Assembly (NCBI GenBank): GCA_964652195.1
Contig: CAZZBB010000046.1
Span: 62,001-126,000 of the forward strand
Reading direction: 5' to 3'
Source of the DNA: MSPOR6 sp964652195
GTDB lineage: Bacteria; Poribacteria; WGA-4E; WGA-3G
DNA length: 64,000 nt
Shown here: positions 63,618-64,000 of the stretch, piece after piece
Layout of the letters: every line of letters begins with the position of its first letter
Position numbering within the stretch: the first letter of the stretch is position 1
Notes under the pieces: generated by a model
Told to the model about the DNA's origin: nothing
Databases searched by the model: none
What the model saw: only the letters and a program-made list of their open reading frames with translations
Translations under genes and position numbers: made by a program

Positions 63618-64000
63618 ATGAATCTTCAAGAGATTAAGTCTCTATCTGAAATTTATAGCCGAGAAGAGGAATTCTCAGCTGATTTAGCAGAAACACTCGT
63701 TGCCCTCAAAGTAGGTAAATTTGAAGATGCCGAGACAGAAGCTTCTGTAGGAACTCGCAGAGCAGATATTGTCGTTACCGGTGAGGATGGGATACTCGTA
63801 GTTGAATGCCAATTCTACAAGGCAGATTGGGATCACTGGGGTAGACTTGAGGCTTATGCACGCCTGAAGGAAGCTGATGTTGCTGTTTTAGTCTCTGAAG
63901 ATTTTGAAGAACTAATGATTGTCACCTGCAATTTACGTAATGAAGATAGTAAGGTGAATTGGTATTTGATTCAAGCACAAGTAAATTCACATGATGAACT
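63618..64000 (+). CDS. PD-(D/E)XK-like nuclease-family protein (3' end outside window)
   Basis: 127 codons present from ATG 63618 (AGGA upstream). A helical start (LQEIKSLSEIYSREEEF) precedes GTRRADIVVTGEDGILVVEC, which looks like a D...E-x-Q restriction-fold core with ECQ in place of ExK, and ADWDHWGRLEAYARL, similar to the segment in DUF4268-type nuclease-like proteins (DHxHLGQ). Proposed function is DNA binding or cleavage, perhaps in a defence context; incomplete, so uncertain. It lies directly after a dense repeat block and a broken toxin gene. Confidence 0.6.
   Translation, partial: MNLQEIKSLSEIYSREEEFSADLAETLVALKVGKFEDAETEASVGTRRADIVVTGEDGILVVECQFYKADWDHWGRLEAYARLKEADVAVLVSEDFEELMIVTCNLRNEDSKVNWYLIQAQVNSHDE

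Overview
The window is low-GC bacterial chromosome (about 37-38% by eye, not computed) from a Gram-negative-type cell. It encodes a TonB-dependent receptor, a TolC-like outer-membrane factor with an RND pump, outer-membrane beta-barrels and many lipoproteins. The gene mix includes tandem phytanoyl-CoA dioxygenase (PhyH) proteins next to a sulfatase, WD40 and TolB-type propellers, a YdjY protein, an SLC12-like transporter and many short dispersed repeats. It resembles Candidatus Poribacteria or a related uncultured aquatic lineage. That assignment is inference; no marker gene settles it. Housekeeping genes (recO, ybeY, phoH, corC, tRNA-Pro) show that this is chromosome, not a phage or plasmid.

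Layout. 1-5 kb: the 5' part of a ThiO-like oxidase, then a decayed stretch with a repeat lipoprotein, a coiled-coil membrane protein, a stop-interrupted transposase, a frameshifted metzincin protease and a truncated CoiA-like gene. 5-8.1 kb: a one-polypeptide restriction-modification enzyme. 9-10 kb: a TolB-like propeller. 10.2-17.5 kb: a heavy-metal RND efflux operon (His-rich protein, OMF, adaptor, pump) with a near-consensus promoter and an internal MITE. 17.8-21 kb: phyH-phyH-sulfatase operon. 21.5-27.3 kb: two paralogous beta-barrel proteins, an SLC12-like transporter and an MscS channel. 27.3-35 kb: a phosphate-uptake operon, pstS-pstC-pstA-K+ channel-pstB-pstB-pstA-like-pstB-phoU, with three non-equivalent PstB ATPases. 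35.4-44.8 kb: WD40 protein, purple-acid-phosphatase-like enzyme, M32 carboxypeptidase, lipoprotein, nucleoside hydrolase flanked by two MITE copies, TolB-like propeller, and a secreted acidic protein with a structured leader. 46-53 kb: a large Eis-like acetyltransferase fusion, YdjY-acylphosphatase fusion, MocA-like nucleotidyltransferase, MoxR ATPase and a 2OG-Fe(II) oxygenase. 53.3-62.6 kb: LDH2-type dehydrogenase, two overlapping paralogous lipoproteins, phoH-ybeY-corC, tRNA-Pro, recO and a TonB receptor. 62.7-64 kb: a toxin-antitoxin remnant, repeats and the start of a PD-(D/E)XK-like gene.

The most unusual items are the pst operon, where degenerate ABC motifs are split between paralogues as in asymmetric heterodimeric ABC ATPases; the two PhyH proteins, one with an HxG iron motif and one with no iron-binding histidines; the 1003-residue fusion ending in GNAT-GNAT-SCP2; two MITE families; and an unassigned structured RNA at 44.7-44.95 kb.
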